From assembly GCF_015670405.1 (NCBI RefSeq), contig NZ_JADPBQ010000024.1, positions 1 through 40,212 on the forward strand: 40,212 bases of DNA. The letters run 5' to 3'. Origin of the DNA: Clostridium sp. 1001271B_151109_B4 (GTDB lineage: Bacteria; Bacillota; Clostridia; Clostridiales; Clostridiaceae). Position 1 is the stretch's first letter; every line of letters begins with the position of its first letter. Shown piece by piece: positions 19,625 through 27,194 of the stretch. The notes beneath the pieces are model-generated. The model did not search any database. It saw only the letters and a list, made by a program, of their open reading frames with translations, and was not told where the DNA came from. Position numbers and translations under genes: made by a program.

Positions 19625-19672
19625 AATAACATGGTTATAATAAATTTATTTATTATAACCATGTTATTTTTA
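19623..19672. terminator. Bidirectional terminator between DUF4446 gene and yyaC
   Basis: A perfect 22-base stem (19623-19644 with 19649-19670), four-base loop TTTA, has A-runs on the left arm and T-runs on the right. It can therefore end transcription from both converging genes. Its left arm begins within the DUF4446 stop codon. Confidence 0.9.
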
Positions 19673-19689
19673 TATTTATATTAATGGAA

Positions 19690-20262
19690 TTAATCATAAG
19701 ATAACATGGTATTATTCGAAAGGGCTTTATTAATGAAATGCTTAATTCCATTAGATATACAATCTGCTAAAGACATAACAACAAATAATCTAGTATTTTG
19801 AAGCATCATAAAGTCTAAATTACCAGATATATTTACAACGCCTTTTATGCTCATTTCCCCTACACTAGGTAAGTCTTTATTTAAGGCTAAACCAGGGTGT
19901 AATGGCAAATCTTCAATAAATATCTTACCAATTTGTTGTACATTGCCTAACGAGGCATCTATTCCAATAATAAAAGGATTTTTAAAATTAGAATCAATTT
20001 TATTTAAAATATCTATTAGATTAACAGAATGTACAGGATATTCTAATGAACCATATACATAAATATTTTTATATGATAAATTTTTAAGTTTATAACCAAT
20101 TAAAGGCCCCAATGAATCTCCTGTTGCACGATCAGTACCTATACATAAAAAAATTATAGGTCGATTTTCAGCAATAATATTTTTTAATTTTATATATAAA
20201 TATTCACCTAATTCATGATGGGAATTAGGTGATAATGAGTCTAATTCGAAACAATTATCCAT
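19690..20262 (-). CDS. yyaC: Spore protease YyaC (DUF1256)
   Basis: This 190-residue protein belongs to the YyaC family, related in fold to the GPR germination protease that degrades small acid-soluble spore proteins. Seen in the sequence are FLCIGTDRATGDSLGPLIG near residue 38, YGSLEYPVHSVNL, the acidic DASLGNVQQIG and LALNKDLPSVGEMSIKG. Family members are found in spore formers, supporting a sporulating host. It follows the cysteine desulfurase by 63 bases on the same strand. RBS AGGAGGG. A sigma-G-like promoter may precede it. Confidence 0.92.
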   Translation of the reverse strand: MDNCFELDSLSPNSHHELGEYLYIKLKNIIAENRPIIFLCIGTDRATGDSLGPLIGYKLKNLSYKNIYVYGSLEYPVHSVNLIDILNKIDSNFKNPFIIGIDASLGNVQQIGKIFIEDLPLHPGLALNKDLPSVGEMSIKGVVNISGNLDFMMLQNTRLFVVMSLADCISNGIKHFINKALSNNTMLSYD

Positions 20263-20282
20263 ATCATAAACCCTCCTATTGA

Positions 20283-20313
20283 AAGTATCGACAAGAATAA
20301 TGTAACCTATTCA
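20283..20313 (-). promoter_or_regulatory. Candidate forespore (sigma-G-like) promoter for yyaC
   Basis: On the minus strand TGAATA (20313-20308), an 18-base spacer and GATACTT (20289-20283) match the B. subtilis sigma-G pattern TGAATA-N18-CATACTA at 11 of 13 positions. The expected start falls at or within the RBS (20277-20271), giving an almost leaderless message. That weakens the call. Confidence 0.3.
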
Positions 20314-20325
20314 TTTAATATAAAA

Positions 20326-21483
20326 TTATTTATAAATATTATTAATTTTATTTAAGCAATCTAAGGTGTATTTTATTTCCTCAACGGTATTAAAATATCC
20401 AATACTTAATCTAACAGTACCATTAGGGAAAGTGCCGATAGTTTTATGTGCTAGAGGAGCACAATGCAATCCGCTTCTATTACTAATGTTAAAGTCTGAA
20501 TCTAATATATATGATAATTCGCTTACATCTAATTTTGAATGAGTTATAGAAACACAAGATGTAGCAAGGTCTCTATCTAAAGCACCACTAATATTATAAT
20601 TAGGAATATTTAACAATCCGGAAATTAAAAACGATCTTAAGTAACTATTATGTTCATAAATAGTATTTAGGCCTTCATTATTTATAAATTCAATAGCTTC
20701 AGATAATCCAATTATTCCAGGAATATTTAATGTACCAGATTCAAACTTATCAGGTAAGAAATCAGGTTGAGTTAAAGAATGAGATAGACTACCTGTACCC
20801 CCTAAAATGCTAGGAGTACAAATTTTATTTAATTTGTCATCGATGATAAATCCACCAATTCCTTGGGGACCAAGAAGACTTTTATGTCCAGTAAAAGCTA
20901 ATGCATTTAATGAAAATTCATTAAAATCAATATTAAGAACACCAGCACTTTGCGCACTATCTAATATGAAATAGATATTATTTTCTTTACATATTTCGCC
21001 TATTTGCTTTATGGGTTGAATAGAACCTGTTACATTTGAAGCATGAGTAATTACTATTAATTTTGTATTAGGTCTAATAAGTTTTTTTATAGTTTCAACA
21101 TTGGTTATTCCTTGAGAGTTTGCTTGAGCTATATCTAATTCAATATTAAAATTTTGAGATAGATTATATAAAGGTCTGATTACGGAGTTATGCTCCATTG
21201 ATGAAGTAATAACATGATCTCCTGGTTTAATGATTCCATTAAGTAGAATATTTAATGATGATGTAATATTATTAGTAAAAATAACATTTTCAGCTTTGTT
21301 AAAATTAAAAAAATTACAGATTTTTTCTCTTGTATCATATAACACTCTATTTGCTGCCAATGATTTTGGATGATTAGATCGCCCAGGATTACCACCAACG
21401 TTAGTTAAGTAATTATATATTGAATCAGCAACAACTTTTGGTTTAGGAAAAGATGTGCTACCATTATCTAAATAAACTTTCAT
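20326..21483 (-). CDS. Class V aminotransferase / cysteine desulfurase (EF2568-type)
   Basis: This PLP enzyme is expected to remove sulfur or selenium from cysteine or selenocysteine as a bound persulfide. The 385-residue protein has the PLP Lys201 in FTGHKSLLGPQG, Asp175 in LDSAQSAG, His98 in SMEHNSV, and the sulfur-accepting Cys341 in NRSGLHCAPLAHKTIG. The RSGLHCAPLAH loop and overall form match the EF2568-like family, distinct from IscS and SufS and often found near selenium-related genes. It is divergent from a DUF3343 gene, another protein of that context. RBS AGGAGTAG, ATG seven bases on. No IscU or SufU scaffold is present nearby. Confidence 0.88.
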   Translation of the reverse strand: MKVYLDNGSTSFPKPKVVADSIYNYLTNVGGNPGRSNHPKSLAANRVLYDTREKICNFFNFNKAENVIFTNNITSSLNILLNGIIKPGDHVITSSMEHNSVIRPLYNLSQNFNIELDIAQANSQGITNVETIKKLIRPNTKLIVITHASNVTGSIQPIKQIGEICKENNIYFILDSAQSAGVLNIDFNEFSLNALAFTGHKSLLGPQGIGGFIIDDKLNKICTPSILGGTGSLSHSLTQPDFLPDKFESGTLNIPGIIGLSEAIEFINNEGLNTIYEHNSYLRSFLISGLLNIPNYNISGALDRDLATSCVSITHSKLDVSELSYILDSDFNISNRSGLHCAPLAHKTIGTFPNGTVRLSIGYFNTVEEIKYTLDCLNKINNIYK

Positions 21484-21688
21484 ATGCTACTCCTTTAAAC
21501 TTTTATTATTGTAAATTATAAGAAAATTTATAATAAATGTATCTACATATTATAATAGAATAAATAAATAAAAATGCAATAATATTTAGTAAATTATGTA
21601 ATAAATAAATAAGGTATTAAATATTTATAAAAATAAAAAAAACGTTATAATATAATTAAATGACGTTTAATAAAAGGAGGGAAAAGAA

Positions 21689-21928
21689 ATGAATTATTAT
21701 ATTATAGTATTTAAAAATACTCATAATGCAATGACTGCTGAAAAAAAACTAAGTGAATTAAATTATAAATTTAGAATTATGCCAACACCTACAGTAATAA
21801 CTCAAAGCTGTGGAATTTGTGTAAGAATTGAAAATGAAGAAGTAGTAAACAATATAATTGAAAATAATATAGTTGAGTTTAAAAATGTATATAAAAGAGA
21901 TGAGGCTCAATATACTTTAGTAAAATAG
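21689..21928 (+). CDS. DUF3343 putative Se/S carrier-like protein
   Basis: This 79-residue protein carries the DUF3343 hallmark PTPTVITQSCGICVRIEN, with Cys residues separated by two (CGIC). Members are described as putative selenium or sulfur carriers and commonly lie beside EF2568-type desulfurases. Here the desulfurase gene is divergent across 205 bases. Transfer of S or Se between the two is an inference from this pairing. The RBS AAAGGAGGG is strong. A TATAAT (21646-21651) lies upstream but no convincing -35. The mechanosensitive channel gene follows by 17 bases, probably in one transcript. Confidence 0.85.
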   Translation: MNYYIIVFKNTHNAMTAEKKLSELNYKFRIMPTPTVITQSCGICVRIENEEVVNNIIENNIVEFKNVYKRDEAQYTLVK

Positions 21929-21945
21929 AGTAAAGGGGTGACATA

Positions 21946-22815
21946 ATGTATGCAGTTATAGATTGGGATAATTACAGAAATAAAACGGTTGACTTTTTTA
22001 TTAAAAGAATAAATTTAGATTTAATAATAGAAAAAATTATAACAATTATTTTTATAGCTATTATAATGTATTTTTCTATTAGAATAGGAAATAAATTAAT
22101 TAATAAATTTGTTGATAGACAAGTAAGAAGTAAAACTAGTTTTTCATTAGAGCCACAGAAAGCGATAACTATAGGAGAAGTTCTTAAAAGTGTACTAAAA
22201 TATACGGTATATATTATTGGTATAGGATCAATGCTATATGATATTTTAACAAGAATACCAGTAGCATTAGCAAGTGCAGGTGGATTTGCAATTGGTATTG
22301 GAGCTCAAAGTTTAGTTAAGGATTTAATTAATGGATTTTTTATTTTATTTGAGGATCAATATGGAATAGGAGATTATGTAACAATTGGACAATTTGAAGG
22401 AATAGTTGAAAGTATTGGGATAAGAACAACAGTTCTTAGAGATTTTACTGGAGATTTACATTTAATCCCAAATGGGACAGTTTTAGAGGTTACGAATCAT
22501 TCTAGGGGTGATATTAGATTCATAGTAGATGTTGAAATCGCTTATGAAGAAAATATAGATGAAACTATAGAGTTAATTAAAAAAGTTAATATAAGCTTTC
22601 AAGAAAGGCATGCAGATGAGCTTAGAGGTGATATACAAGTATTAGGAGTACTTTCTTTAAATGCATCAGGAGTTACGATTAGAGTAATTGGAAGGTCAGT
22701 TCCTTTAAGTCAATGGGAAATGGAGAGAGAGCTAAGAAAAGAAATAAAAATGGCATTAGATAAAGCTGGTATAGAAATCCCATATCCTAAAACTGTTATA
22801 GTAAACGAGAAATAA
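21946..22815 (+). CDS. MscS-family mechanosensitive ion channel
   Basis: This small-conductance channel is expected to release solutes on hypo-osmotic shock. The 289-residue protein has membrane segments at about 24-48, 80-100 and 105-130. The last is the pore helix ALASAGGFAIGIGAQSLVKDL, with the Gly/Ala packing pattern of MscS TM3. After it come the beta domain FEDQYGIGDYVTIGQFEGIVESIGIRTT and the C-terminal cytoplasmic vestibule ending IPYPKTVIV. The RBS AAAGGGGTG is six bases from the ATG. A repeat element starts five bases after its stop. Confidence 0.93.
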   Translation: MYAVIDWDNYRNKTVDFFIKRINLDLIIEKIITIIFIAIIMYFSIRIGNKLINKFVDRQVRSKTSFSLEPQKAITIGEVLKSVLKYTVYIIGIGSMLYDILTRIPVALASAGGFAIGIGAQSLVKDLINGFFILFEDQYGIGDYVTIGQFEGIVESIGIRTTVLRDFTGDLHLIPNGTVLEVTNHSRGDIRFIVDVEIAYEENIDETIELIKKVNISFQERHADELRGDIQVLGVLSLNASGVTIRVIGRSVPLSQWEMERELRKEIKMALDKAGIEIPYPKTVIVNEK

Positions 22816-22819
22816 TTAA

Positions 22820-22933
22820 TAATTAATAGTCAGTAGTTAAGTAATAAATTCTCAGGGCAGGATTTTAAAAATATATTATTAAGAAACTCATGAGAGTTTT
22901 CATTAATAACTTTTAACTCAAAACTATTAACTA
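22820..22933. repeat. Intergenic inverted-repeat element, copy A
   Basis: This is one of three related intergenic sequences in the window (others at 30594-30672 and 39126-39266). The ends are imperfect inverted repeats: left TAATTAATAGTCAGTAGTTA, right ending AACTCAAAACTATTAACTA. Inside are the shared AATAAATTC and two small hairpins, AAATTCT/AGGATTT (22846-22865) and AAACTC/GAGTTT (22884-22899). It fills most of the gap between the MscS gene and the DUF951 gene. No coding capacity. Confidence 0.75.
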
Positions 22934-22955
22934 AATAAAGCTGGGGGTAAAATAA

Positions 22956-23147
22956 ATGATTGAAACATTTGATTTAGGCGATATTGTTGAAATGAAAAAG
23001 CAGCATCCTTGCGGAAGTAAAGAATTTGAGGTAATAAGATTAGGCGCAGATATTAAAATTAAATGTGTAGGCTGTGGAAGAATAGTAATGATTCCACGCT
23101 TAAAGTTCCAAAAAGATGCAAAAAAGGTTGTTAAAACTAATAATTGA
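22956..23147 (+). CDS. DUF951 family small protein
   Basis: This 63-residue protein of the DUF951 family begins MIETFDLGDIVEMKKQHPCGS and has KIKCVGCGRIVMIPRLKF. The Cys pattern (HPCG plus CVGCGR) suggests a small zinc-binding beta-barrel. The family is widespread in Firmicutes just upstream of rpsF; its function is unknown. The RBS GGGGG is 11 bases before the ATG. The repeat element upstream may supply part of its leader. Confidence 0.88.
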   Translation: MIETFDLGDIVEMKKQHPCGSKEFEVIRLGADIKIKCVGCGRIVMIPRLKFQKDAKKVVKTNN

Positions 23148-23158
23148 AATAAAAATAC

Positions 23159-23187
23159 TTGAAAAGTGTAACATAAAGTGATAAAAT
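23159..23187 (+). promoter_or_regulatory. rpsF operon promoter
   Basis: TTGAAA (23159-23164), a 17-base spacer and TAAAAT (23182-23187) form a good sigma-A promoter 62 bases before the rpsF start. It should drive rpsF-ssb-rpsR. Confidence 0.7.
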
Positions 23188-23200
23188 TTTTAATTGTAAT

Positions 23201-23232
23201 CCCTGCTACAGTAAAATGTAGCCGTTAAGTCC
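23201..23232 (+). promoter_or_regulatory. Putative S6:S18-binding autoregulatory leader
   Basis: The rpsF leader holds a hairpin, GCTACA (23205-23210) and TGTAGC (23217-23222), immediately followed by CCGTTAAGTCC, which can partly pair back around the stem. Bacterial rpsF leaders commonly contain a structure with an exposed CCG that mimics the S6:S18 site in 16S rRNA and represses the operon. The position and the CCG (23222-23224) fit, but I have not matched the full motif. Confidence 0.45.
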
Positions 23233-23248
23233 AAAGGAGGTGAAAATG

Positions 23249-23536
23249 ATGAGAAAGTACGAAACTATATTTATATTACACCCATCATTTGATGAAGAAG
23301 CTGTTAAGGCTAACATCGAAAAATTCCAAGGTGTTATAGAAAACGGTGGAGGAAAAGTTGAAAATGTTGATTTCTGGGGTAAGAGAAAACTTGCTTACGA
23401 AATAAACAAAGTTAGCGAAGGTTATTATACTTTAATTAACTTCGAAGCTGGTTCTGAATTACCAAAAGAATTAGACAGAGTTTTCAGAATTACTGATGGT
23501 GTTATAAGACACATAATCGTTAAAAACGAAGCGTAA
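23249..23536 (+). CDS. rpsF: 30S ribosomal protein S6
   Basis: S6 is a small-subunit protein that binds 16S rRNA as a dimer with S18. The 95-residue product begins MRKYETIFILHPSFDEEAV and has VENVDFWGKRKLAYEINKVSEG and the terminal VIRHIIVKNEA, all typical of S6. I chose ATG 23249 because the family begins MRKYE and it lies eight bases after AGGAGG. An ATG one codon earlier and an in-frame GTG at 23240 are too close to the RBS. First gene of the rpsF-ssb-rpsR operon. Confidence 0.95.
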   Translation: MRKYETIFILHPSFDEEAVKANIEKFQGVIENGGGKVENVDFWGKRKLAYEINKVSEGYYTLINFEAGSELPKELDRVFRITDGVIRHIIVKNEA

Positions 23537-23549
23537 GAGGTGTATTTGA

Positions 23550-23981
23550 ATGAATAAAGTTATACTTATTGGTAGACTTACAAAAGACCCAGAATTAAGA
23601 TATGCAGCTGGTAGCGGTACTGCAGTTTGCAGATTTACTGTAGCTATCAATAGACAATTTAAAAAAGATGAAACAGATTTTATAAATTGTGTAGCATTTG
23701 GAAAAACTGGCGAGACAATTACACAATATCTTACAAAGGGTAGGCAAATAGCTGTTACTGGAAGTATAAGAACAGGTAGTTATGATGCTCAAGATGGAAC
23801 TAAGAGATACACAACTGATGTAGCTGTAGAAAGTTTCGAGTTCATAGGTTCAGGTTCAGGTGAAGGTAATAACAATTCTTACTCAAGAAATTCTGATACT
23901 ACTTGGAATACTCCAAGTGAAAGCCCAGATATGGGATTTGGAGACATGACTCCAGTTGATGATGGAGATATGCCATTCTAA
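23550..23981 (+). CDS. ssb: Single-stranded DNA-binding protein
   Basis: SSB coats single-stranded DNA at forks and recruits repair and replication proteins. The 143-residue product has an OB-fold (about 1-105: [48 protein letters not shown]), a Ser/Asn/Gly-rich disordered linker, and the conserved acidic tip DDGDMPF that binds partner proteins. The length is a little short of Bacillus SsbA. It lies between rpsF (13 bases) and rpsR (35 bases), the classic arrangement. RBS GAGGTG. Confidence 0.96.
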   Translation: MNKVILIGRLTKDPELRYAAGSGTAVCRFTVAINRQFKKDETDFINCVAFGKTGETITQYLTKGRQIAVTGSIRTGSYDAQDGTKRYTTDVAVESFEFIGSGSGEGNNNSYSRNSDTTWNTPSESPDMGFGDMTPVDDGDMPF

Positions 23982-24016
23982 AAAAGTCTAATTATTTTAA
24001 TAAGGAGGAAACAACC

Positions 24017-24262
24017 ATGAGAGATATGAAAAGATCTGGTGGAAAGATGAGAAGATCTAAGAGAAAAGTATGTGCTTTCTGTGTAGATAAGGCAGAATCA
24101 ATAGATTACAAAGATATCAACAAACTAAGAAAGTTTGTTACAGAAAGAGGCAAGATTCTTCCAAGAAGAATTTCTGGAACTTGCGCTAAACACCAAAGAC
24201 AATTAACTGTTGCAATAAAGAAATCAAGAAACATAGCTTTATTACCATTCACAACTGAATAG
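24017..24262 (+). CDS. rpsR: 30S ribosomal protein S18
   Basis: S18 binds next to S6 on the platform of the small subunit. The 81-residue basic protein has [42 protein letters not shown] and [21 protein letters not shown]. The CxxC (residues 20 and 23) together with the later Cys and His suggests the zinc-binding form of S18. The RBS TAAGGAGG is strong. A GC-rich terminator ends the operon 13 bases on. Confidence 0.96.
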   Translation: MRDMKRSGGKMRRSKRKVCAFCVDKAESIDYKDINKLRKFVTERGKILPRRISGTCAKHQRQLTVAIKKSRNIALLPFTTE

Positions 24263-24275
24263 TAATTAGTTTATT

Positions 24276-24306
24276 AGCCCCTGGGTTGTCAGGGGCTTTT
24301 ATTTTT
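24276..24306 (+). terminator. Terminator of the rpsF-ssb-rpsR operon
   Basis: GCCCCTG (24277-24283) pairs with CAGGGGC (24290-24296) around a six-base loop, followed by TTTTATTTTT. The high GC of the stem stands out against the surrounding sequence. Confidence 0.9.
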
Positions 24307-24352
24307 ATATAAGAAAAAAATTACATAATTTGTAATAAACACCCCTATTTAG

Positions 24353-24381
24353 TTGCAATAATATAGAAAAATAATTAAAAT
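24353..24381 (+). promoter_or_regulatory. Candidate promoter for the MazG-like/gdpP genes
   Basis: TTGCAA (24353-24358), a 17-base spacer and TAAAAT (24376-24381) precede the MazG-like gene by about 35 bases. The surrounding sequence is very A/T-rich, which raises the chance of a fortuitous match. Confidence 0.5.
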
Positions 24382-24416
24382 ATAAATACAAGGTATTGAA
24401 TAGAGGTGAGAATTTA

Positions 24417-24737
24417 GTGAAGAAAAAAGAAGAATTGAATATTATGGCAAATATAAAAATAATAGAAGAGCTTAAAGCTAATTTATTATGTATTATAGGA
24501 GAATTCTTTTCATTATTAACGAGAGGAACGAATGTTGCAAAGGATTCTATATTAAATTGTATAGCAGGAGCTATTTTAATTTTATATGTTTTAGCTCAAA
24601 AATTGGGGTATAGTTGTAATGAAGTAGATGATGAATTAAGAAAAAAATTAAAATTAGGTATAGCGGAAGAACATGAATATGAAAAAGAAGGTAAAAGTTT
24701 AACAAAACTTCAAAATCATATCAAGGGACGTTATTAA
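24417..24737 (+). CDS. MazG-like family protein
   Basis: This 106-residue protein resembles the short clostridial MazG-like family: a helical core with IGEFFSLLTRGTNVAKDSI and LNCIAGAILILYVLAQKLGY, then DDELRKKLKLGIAEEHE. True MazG proteins hydrolyse nucleoside triphosphates through an EExxE...D site. That site is not clearly complete here, so catalysis is uncertain. I chose the GTG at 24417, six bases after AGAGGTGAG. A TTG further upstream precedes that RBS, and an internal ATG at 24444 has none. gdpP follows by 21 bases. Confidence 0.72.
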   Translation: MKKKEELNIMANIKIIEELKANLLCIIGEFFSLLTRGTNVAKDSILNCIAGAILILYVLAQKLGYSCNEVDDELRKKLKLGIAEEHEYEKEGKSLTKLQNHIKGRY

Positions 24738-24758
24738 TATAAAATTTAGGAGGCTTTT

Positions 24759-26711
24759 ATGAAACAAAAGCTCAAAATGTATAGGTCTTTATTAATAGCA
24801 ATTATAGTTAGTATTTTTGCAATAATACTTTATTATTTTGGATATTTTTATATAGCTAGTATTATATTAATTATATATGTAGCATTTAAAGAATATTTAA
24901 ATATTGATAAAGAACTAAACAATAATAAGTTTAATAATCTAACTGATAAGATTAAGCATAATATAAATGATAATATTTCTAATATGTCATATCCTATAGC
25001 TTTAATTGATAATGAGGGAAATATACTTTGGGCTAATAAAAGATTAAAAGAAGAATTAAATTTGTTAGATTTACAGGAGCAAAATATACTTAGTATAGGT
25101 AGAAATCTTGATTTACATAAGTTATTAAAGTGTGACAAAGATTTAAGCCAAAGAGTAAAGATAAAGGATTCTTTTTATAGTATATACGCTAACAATATAA
25201 GTGATGAAAATATTAAATATAATGAATCGAAATATTTAGTATATTTTAATGAGGTAAGTAATTTAAGAGATTTATATTCAACAAGAGAAAGCATAATGTT
25301 AATTGAGGTAGATAATTTATCAGAAGCATTAGAGCGAACTGATGAAGCAAATAGGCCTATGTTAGCGGCTGAAGTTGAGAAGGAAATAAATTCTTATAGT
25401 AAAAAATTAAAAGCTATGATTGTTAAGTATGAATATAATAAGTATTGTTTATCAGTGCAAGATAAATATATAAATGATGAAATTAATTGTAAGTTTAATA
25501 TTTTAGATAAGATTTCGAGTATAGATAGAGGTAATAAGTTAGAAGTTACTTTAAGTATTGGAATTGGTAGAGGTGGAGATAATCCTCAGGAAAATTATAA
25601 CAACGCAATGACAGCACGAGAATTGGCATTAGGTAGGGGTGGAGATCAAGTAGTTATTAAAAATAATGAAAAAATAAGCTTCTTTGGGGGAAATACTCGT
25701 GAATTAGAAAAAAGAACTAGAGTAAGAGCAAGAGTAATTGCGCAAGCTGTAAGAGAGCTAATATTTGAAAGCAGTAATATATTCATTATTGGTCATAAAA
25801 ACCCCGATATGGATTCGTTAGGCGCATCTGTTGGGCTATGGTCAGCTATAAGACAGCTAGGTAAGAATTGCAATATTATAATTGATAATGATACTACTGC
25901 AATTGATTATTATATGACAAAGCTTAAAAAGGATGATAAATATGATAATTTATTTATATCTAGTGACGAAGCAGAAAAAAATATTAATGAAAAAACGTTA
26001 TTAATTATAGTAGATGTGCATAATAAAGGATACGTGAATAATATAGGTATTACTGAAAAGATTAGTAGAAAGATAATTATAGATCATCATAGAAGAAGTC
26101 CTGACATAATAGAGGGAGCATTATTAAATTATATAGAAGTATATGCATCGTCTACTTCAGAAATGGTAACAGAATTAATTCAATATATGCTACAAAAGCC
26201 AAGAATACCTAAGATAGTAGCAGAAGGACTTTTAGGTGGAATTTTTATGGATACAAAAGGATTCCAATTTAAATCAGGGGTTAGAACCTTCGATGCAGCT
26301 GCATTTTTAAGATCATTAGGTGCAGATACTATTGAGGTTAAAAAAATGTTTACCGATAGTTTAGAGGACTACTTACTTATATCGGACACTATAAAAAGCG
26401 CAGAAGTTCATGAAAATTTAGCTATTGCAGTTTGCCCTGAAAGCGTAAATAATACTGTTATAGTAGCAAGAGCTGCAGATGAATTATTGGGAATATCAGG
26501 AATAGATGTATGTTTTGTTTTATGTAAAATAAATGATTCAATTAATATTAGTGGAAGATCTACTGGGGAAGTTAATGTTCAAGTTATATTAGAAGAACTT
26601 GGCGGAGGAGGCCATATGAATATGGCTGGCGCTAAAGTAGAAGGTACAATAGAAGAAGCAGTTAATGTGTTGAAAGAGGCAATTAATAAGCATTTAGAGC
26701 TTAAGGAATAA
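24759..26711 (+). CDS. gdpP: c-di-AMP phosphodiesterase GdpP (DHH family)
   Basis: GdpP hydrolyses cyclic di-AMP, which controls potassium and osmolyte balance and wall homeostasis. The 650-residue protein has two membrane helices (about 9-27 and 30-45), a degenerate PAS (about 75-165), a degenerate GGDEF (about 175-305, with LGRGGDQVVI where GGDEF would be), then DHH and DHHA1 domains. Metal-site motifs are GHKNPDMDSLGAS (345-357), VDVHNKG (Asp419) and IDHHRRS (442-444). The substrate motif is GGGGHMNMAGA near the C-terminus. All key metal ligands look intact. It sits in the usual order before rplI. RBS AGGAGG. Confidence 0.94.
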   Translation: MKQKLKMYRSLLIAIIVSIFAIILYYFGYFYIASIILIIYVAFKEYLNIDKELNNNKFNNLTDKIKHNINDNISNMSYPIALIDNEGNILWANKRLKEELNLLDLQEQNILSIGRNLDLHKLLKCDKDLSQRVKIKDSFYSIYANNISDENIKYNESKYLVYFNEVSNLRDLYSTRESIMLIEVDNLSEALERTDEANRPMLAAEVEKEINSYSKKLKAMIVKYEYNKYCLSVQDKYINDEINCKFNILDKISSIDRGNKLEVTLSIGIGRGGDNPQENYNNAMTARELALGRGGDQVVIKNNEKISFFGGNTRELEKRTRVRARVIAQAVRELIFESSNIFIIGHKNPDMDSLGASVGLWSAIRQLGKNCNIIIDNDTTAIDYYMTKLKKDDKYDNLFISSDEAEKNINEKTLLIIVDVHNKGYVNNIGITEKISRKIIIDHHRRSPDIIEGALLNYIEVYASSTSEMVTELIQYMLQKPRIPKIVAEGLLGGIFMDTKGFQFKSGVRTFDAAAFLRSLGADTIEVKKMFTDSLEDYLLISDTIKSAEVHENLAIAVCPESVNNTVIVARAADELLGISGIDVCFVLCKINDSINISGRSTGEVNVQVILEELGGGGHMNMAGAKVEGTIEEAVNVLKEAINKHLELKE

Positions 26712-26735
26712 AACATTAAAGGATAGGTGTATAAA

Positions 26736-27182
26736 ATGAAAGTAATTTTACTACAAGATGTTAAAAAAATGGGTAAAAAAGGTGATGTTATAGAAGCATC
26801 AGATGGATATGCAAGAAATTATTTATTTCCAAGGAAATTAGCAGAAGAAGCAACTGCAAATGCATTACATGTTGTAAATGCTAAGAAAGAAAATGAAAGA
26901 AAGAAAAAACTTGCTGAATTAGAAGCAGCTCAAAAATTAGCGGCCGAATTAAAAGGTAAGGAAGTTACTATAAATGCTAAAGCTGGAGATAACGGCAGAT
27001 TATTTGGAGCAATAACTAACAAGGATGTGGCTGAAGTAATAAATAGCCAATTCAATTTATCAATAGATAAAAAGAAGATTGTTGTAAATACTATAAAGGT
27101 TGCAGGAACATACGAAGTTGAAGTTAAACTATACCCAGAAGTATCTACAAAAATGAAAGTTAATATTGTTCCGAAACAATAA
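26736..27182 (+). CDS. rplI: 50S ribosomal protein L9
   Basis: L9 is an elongated large-subunit protein near the L1 stalk that helps keep the reading frame. The 148-residue product begins [21 protein letters not shown] with the conserved N-terminal 23S-binding domain ([14 protein letters not shown]). It continues with the long connecting helix (about 45-75, Lys/Glu/Ala-rich) and the C-terminal domain ([14 protein letters not shown]). ATG 26736 suits the RBS AGGATAGGTG and the family start. A GTG three codons upstream is rejected because it lies within the RBS. lonC starts 12 bases after its stop. Confidence 0.95.
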   Translation: MKVILLQDVKKMGKKGDVIEASDGYARNYLFPRKLAEEATANALHVVNAKKENERKKKLAELEAAQKLAAELKGKEVTINAKAGDNGRLFGAITNKDVAEVINSQFNLSIDKKKIVVNTIKVAGTYEVEVKLYPEVSTKMKVNIVPKQ

Positions 27183-27194
27183 GGAGGATTAACA

